Origin: Lunasporangiospora selenospora
Lineage: Eukaryota; Mortierellomycota; Mortierellomycetes; Mortierellales; Mortierellaceae
Assembly (NCBI GenBank): GCA_015680635.1
Contig: JAABOA010000904.1
Location: forward strand, 1-10,764
Length of the DNA stretch: 10,764 bases
Direction: 5' to 3'
Positions 7,901 through 10,764 of the stretch are shown piece by piece (the first letter of the stretch is position 1; each line of letters begins with the position of its first letter). A model generated the notes under the pieces. The model saw only the letters and a list, made by a program, of their open reading frames with translations. It had not been told where the DNA came from and ran no database searches. Both the position numbers and the translations under genes were made by a program.

Positions 7901-10764
7901 AAGCACTCATTGTATCACGAGCCTGCTGCTGGACAGAAGCATGCAATTGAGGATTCTTTGCCTGTGGACAATTTCAAGAAAGCCCGAGTGGAGGAGGTAC
8001 AGCCCGAGACGAGCCATCTGAAGAGTGTTCAAAGCTCAGTGTTGAATGAACAGGATCATTTCATGGAGGATGTTGTTGTGACGGCCCAGGAAACAGTGGA
8101 GGTTCCTCAGAGAGAATTCACCATGAAGGCGTTGGATCGCCAGAGCTCTAGCCTTCCTGTAGAGCAGGTTGAGCGCAGCCTTTACGACCAACCAAGTGAA
8201 GGTGCCGTCCATTTGCCTGTCCAGCCCAAAGCAACGCCTCCGCCAAAGTCTGTACCATCTCATCCTACCAGCCAGCAAGAGCCAGCGTCGGTGATCAAGG
8301 AGAAGACCACGGGATCAAAGGCACGCCGGACCTCGGATACTGCCGAGGAAGCTCCTCCAGCGCACAGCGTGCATAATGTGCAGGCAAAGAAGACTGCTGG
8401 CGAAGATCGCTCAAGGTCGTCAACACCGACGGTGGTCGGCCCTGGATCAACGTCCTTGGCATCCCGGTACCGCTCCACCATAGACTCGGAATTATCCAAG
8501 AAGACTGCTGAGCATAGTAAAAAGGTTGTGGACAGGGCGGAGCAGCAACAGCAGCCTGCTGAGGTAGATACACCAGCTCATGCGATTACGCCTGGCGCAA
8601 AGGTGTCTTCAGGCTTACAGTCGAGTGAAAAGAAGTCAAACAAGCGCAAGTTACCGGCAATGTCTAGCTCTACAACTGAGGAAGATACTCTTCAGTCTTT
8701 ACAACTGCCAGCCAAGCTTACTGGTCCCACAAAGCAACCAGAACCGACGACAGGTGGTTTAACGGAGGTGCAGGATTCGCCAAGGTTGCCAGGAAAAACG
8801 CCCTCGACCCCTACTGTCAACACTGCGAGTGCTTCCTACAAGAAGGCTTCGGCGATCGGAGCACCTCTACATAGTCCCTTGAGTTTGAAGAAGCGTTTCA
8901 GCAAGACTGTTGTTCATGATGGTGCATTAACAGCTGGGGCGGCCACGACTACGACAACCACATCGGCTATGGTGACGTCCTCCAAAGACAACGAGAAAAA
9001 GACTGACATTGTTGGTACTGTTGAGCCCGCCAGACTTGATCTAGAAACCATTGAGCTGGACCAACGAGCTGCTACCTTGTCCGAGAAACCGGTCAGTCAT
9101 CCTGGCGATGAAGTGTTGGACAAGGTCAAAGATGAAAGATCTGGCTCCATGCCCCCTTCGAATGTTGTTGTTGAGAATGAGATTAAGCGAAAGCACCGGT
9201 CCTCATCGCCAAACCTGAAAGAGATGCAGCAGCCAGTGTCATCATCGCCAATGGTACCAGCAGCATCTCAGCCAAGTACACCACTTGCGGCTTTACACGG
9301 CCGAGCTAATGGAGAAGCCAAGTCCAAGGTTGCAAGACTTGAGACTGTAGAAAAAGAAGAAAAGAGGAAGCAAGGAGGTGAAGGCGAAAAGCTGTATTGT
9401 ATCTGCCAGGCGCCCAATGATCCGGGTCGGTTCATGATTGCATGCGACGGCTGTGACGACTGGTTCCATGCGGACTGCATTGGTATTGCAGAGAAGGACA
9501 GTGACAAGTTTGACAAGTTTTACTGCAAGCGCTGCGAAAGTACGTATTAATTGATCTGCTGAGGTGAAGTGTCTACATTTTCTTGATTTCTTACTCTGCT
9601 TTTCCTCTTTTCTTTTCTTTTCTTTTTTCAAATAGAGAAGGGTCACATCACATCGAAGAGAAAGCTGTGTGTTCGTGAAGGTTGTCAAAAGCCCACTCTT
9701 AAAAAGTCCAAGTACTGTTCTAAGGAGTGCGGCCTGTTGATTGCGACGGAGCGGATTCGACAATCACAGGCTCGCGTCTTTGGTCCGTTGGGTGGAGGTG
9801 ACATGGATGACCGACGTGATTCGGGTGTTGCCGAACAGGATCGGCGTCGCCATCGACTTCAACGTCGTCGGTTGACGTTAGCAGACTTGGATGATCGACA
9901 GAGGTTACTCGATATCCGAGAAAAGGTGGCTCATGTTCGCAAAGTTTGCAAAGTGATTGACGAGCGCAAGAAGCAGCTCGAGGTTTGCATCGACCGACAG
10001 ACCAGACAAGATCTTGGTAGTGTCGTAGCATTGCCACCTCCTACCAATGGTCCGGGTGGTCATGGTGACGGTTTAGCTGTTCAGAATGGACGATTCCCTT
10101 CAATCTCTCCATCTTTGCCTGGTTCGACACCCTCAGGTATTTTTGAGAAGGAGGAGGATGTGACGATGACTGAAGAGGATAGCAGCATCCAACGGGCCAG
10201 TACTCCCACGACAACCCAGTCCAAGGGCCGATCTAAAGGAGGCAAGTCAGGATCCAGAGCAAAAGACAAGGATAAGGACAAAGAAATGCTTTGTGGATTT
10301 GACTATAGTCTTGTCTGGGATGACATTGAGGACATGTCAAGGATCGAAAAGGCCGCGACAGCCTCGATGGGCACGACCCCTGCAGGCTCGAGAGCATCCT
10401 CTGTCGCGCCTACGGCTATGGGAGCCGGTGTTGGCATTGTTGTCCCGTCTGGGGTCATGAGCGTAGATAATGCATTGGAGCGTCAAGGCAATTTTGCAAA
10501 CGGCCATGGAGGAGGAGGAGGAGGAGAGACGGATTCGCGGGCGAACCCGGGGATGGCAGGGTGTCAGGGGTCTGACCAAGCACTGTCCTGGACACGGTCC
10601 TTGTTATTGGAGAATATTGGCAAGCGAGTGTGTATGACCCGTAGTAACTGTGATCGACACAATGGGTGGCAAAAGCTCAAGGCGACCGAGCTGGAACTCG
10701 AATGGTCCCTTCAGGTAAGGCAATCTGGACTTTTTTTTTTTTTTTTTCCTTCTCCAAAGTACTT
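4916..10764 (+). CDS. spp1: Giant Spp1/CFP1-type COMPASS subunit with PHD finger (3' end cut off)
   Basis: Exon 1 is 4916-9539, exon 2 is 9636-10714, and a third probably begins near 10760; 1901 residues are readable before the window ends. Spp1/CFP1 is the COMPASS (Set1) subunit that binds H3K4me3 and promotes H3K4 methylation in the nucleus. Its modules are here. A PHD finger spans about 1492-1541 (YCIC, CDGCDDWFHADC, YCKRC; Y1494 and W1516 are candidate cage residues). The Spp1-specific second zinc motif has C1553, C1558, C1569 and C1573 (KYCSKECG). A basic, helix-prone region follows (about 1600-1670). C1761, C1874, C1880 and H1883 then lead into HNGWQKLKATELE, as at CFP1/Spp1 C termini. 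The unusual part is residues 1-1490: polyQ (110-121), HPQ repeats (399-453), a VKEK-rich block (919-967) and basic NLS-like KRK patches. Known homologues are about 350-660 aa. Start is ATG 4916; the open frame also begins upstream with GTG at 4901, unlikely here. Confidence 0.9.
5243..5278 (+). repeat. CAA/CAG run encoding Q12
   Basis: Twelve consecutive glutamine codons, mixing CAA and CAG, encode residues 110-121 of the Spp1-like protein. More Gln- and His-rich sequence lies on both sides. The mixed codons make it less prone to slippage than a pure CAG tract. Confidence 0.9.
6110..6274 (+). repeat. Degenerate 9-bp tandem repeat encoding (HPQ)n
   Basis: A 9-nt unit close to CATCCTCAG is repeated with wobble changes over about 165 bp. 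It encodes residues 399-453 of the Spp1-like protein: first HPQ copies, then HAQ, HVQ and HLQ variants. A shorter related tract is at about 7440-7508. Most differences are synonymous, which suggests selection on the peptide or old expansion followed by drift. It has no spacers and is not a CRISPR array. Confidence 0.85.
7670..7817 (+). repeat. VKEK-type lysine-rich repeats within the Spp1-like gene
   Basis: Residues 919-967 contain repeated (V/S/T)KEK units, among them SVKEK, VSKEK, TVKEK and VAKEK, followed by KGKKEK and VKKAG. The block is strongly basic with alternating acidic residues. It could act as a charged linker, a nucleic-acid or histone-contacting tail, or a nuclear localisation region; the sequence does not say which. 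Confidence 0.75.
9540..9635 (+). other. Intron separating the PHD exon from the Spp1 C-terminal exon
   Basis: The donor GTACGT follows the codon GAA plus one base; the acceptor is CAAATAG after a long T/C tract. Phase 1 joins to an AAG codon and leads directly into the second Spp1 zinc motif, so the junction is well supported. If the intron is retained, translation stops three codons later at TAA (9548-9550). Confidence 0.88.
10715..10759 (+). other. Probable short intron with T17 tract at the right edge
   Basis: The donor GTAAGG follows the CAG codon ending exon 2. A run of 17 T (10731-10747) precedes CTTCTCCAAAG, which would be the acceptor. The intron would be only 45 nt, and the downstream exon is cut off after five bases, so the acceptor choice cannot be checked here. 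Confidence 0.55.

Noticed and set aside
1-10764. A defence, toxin-antitoxin, viral or gene-cluster system
   Set aside because: No such genes, no bacterial-type operon and no viral hallmark are visible; the genes are ordinary unlinked eukaryotic functions.

Overview
The window looks like nuclear DNA of a filamentous, early-diverging fungus; Mucoromycota, perhaps Mortierellaceae, is my best guess. I infer this from short introns (about 45-215 nt) with GT..AG ends, C/T-rich leaders, tightly packed genes, and a regulatory protein full of Gln/His/Pro repeats encoded by CAG/CAA. No marker fixes the species. Nothing bacterial, plasmid-borne or viral is visible. Splice models were built by hand from splice signals, reading-phase continuity and protein family motifs.

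Layout, left to right. 1-287 is non-coding and carries a 43-bp foldback element between 9-bp direct repeats. 288-360 (minus) is a tRNA-Arg(CCT)-like gene followed by a T5 Pol III terminator. 361-745 is AT-rich spacer. 746-1623 (minus) is a four-exon MAPEG-family membrane protein of 151 aa. 1624-2015 holds its leader, with a 21-bp tandem repeat, and the 3' flank of the next gene. 2016-3128 (minus) is a three-exon secreted or cell-surface Ser/Thr-rich protein of 295 aa. 3129-3334 is a compact divergent promoter. 3335-4041 (plus) is a four-exon BLOC1S1/BLOS1 orthologue of 125 aa. 4042-4915 is a C/T-rich promoter and leader with a probable 5'UTR intron. 4916 to the right edge (plus) is a very large Spp1/CFP1-type COMPASS subunit, at least 1901 aa and cut by the window edge.

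The genes do not form one pathway. They cover membrane-bound glutathione/eicosanoid-type chemistry (MAPEG), the cell surface, endosome/lysosome-related trafficking (BLOC-1) and H3K4 methylation (Spp1). The most distinctive item is the Spp1 homologue. Its C-terminal 410 residues hold the normal Spp1 modules (PHD finger, second zinc motif, C-terminal Cys/His motif), preceded by about 1490 mostly disordered residues with polyQ, HPQ and VKEK repeats and recurring short motifs. I found no evidence for a completely new biological system; the items worth a second look are this extension, the foldback element and the mismatched tRNA.
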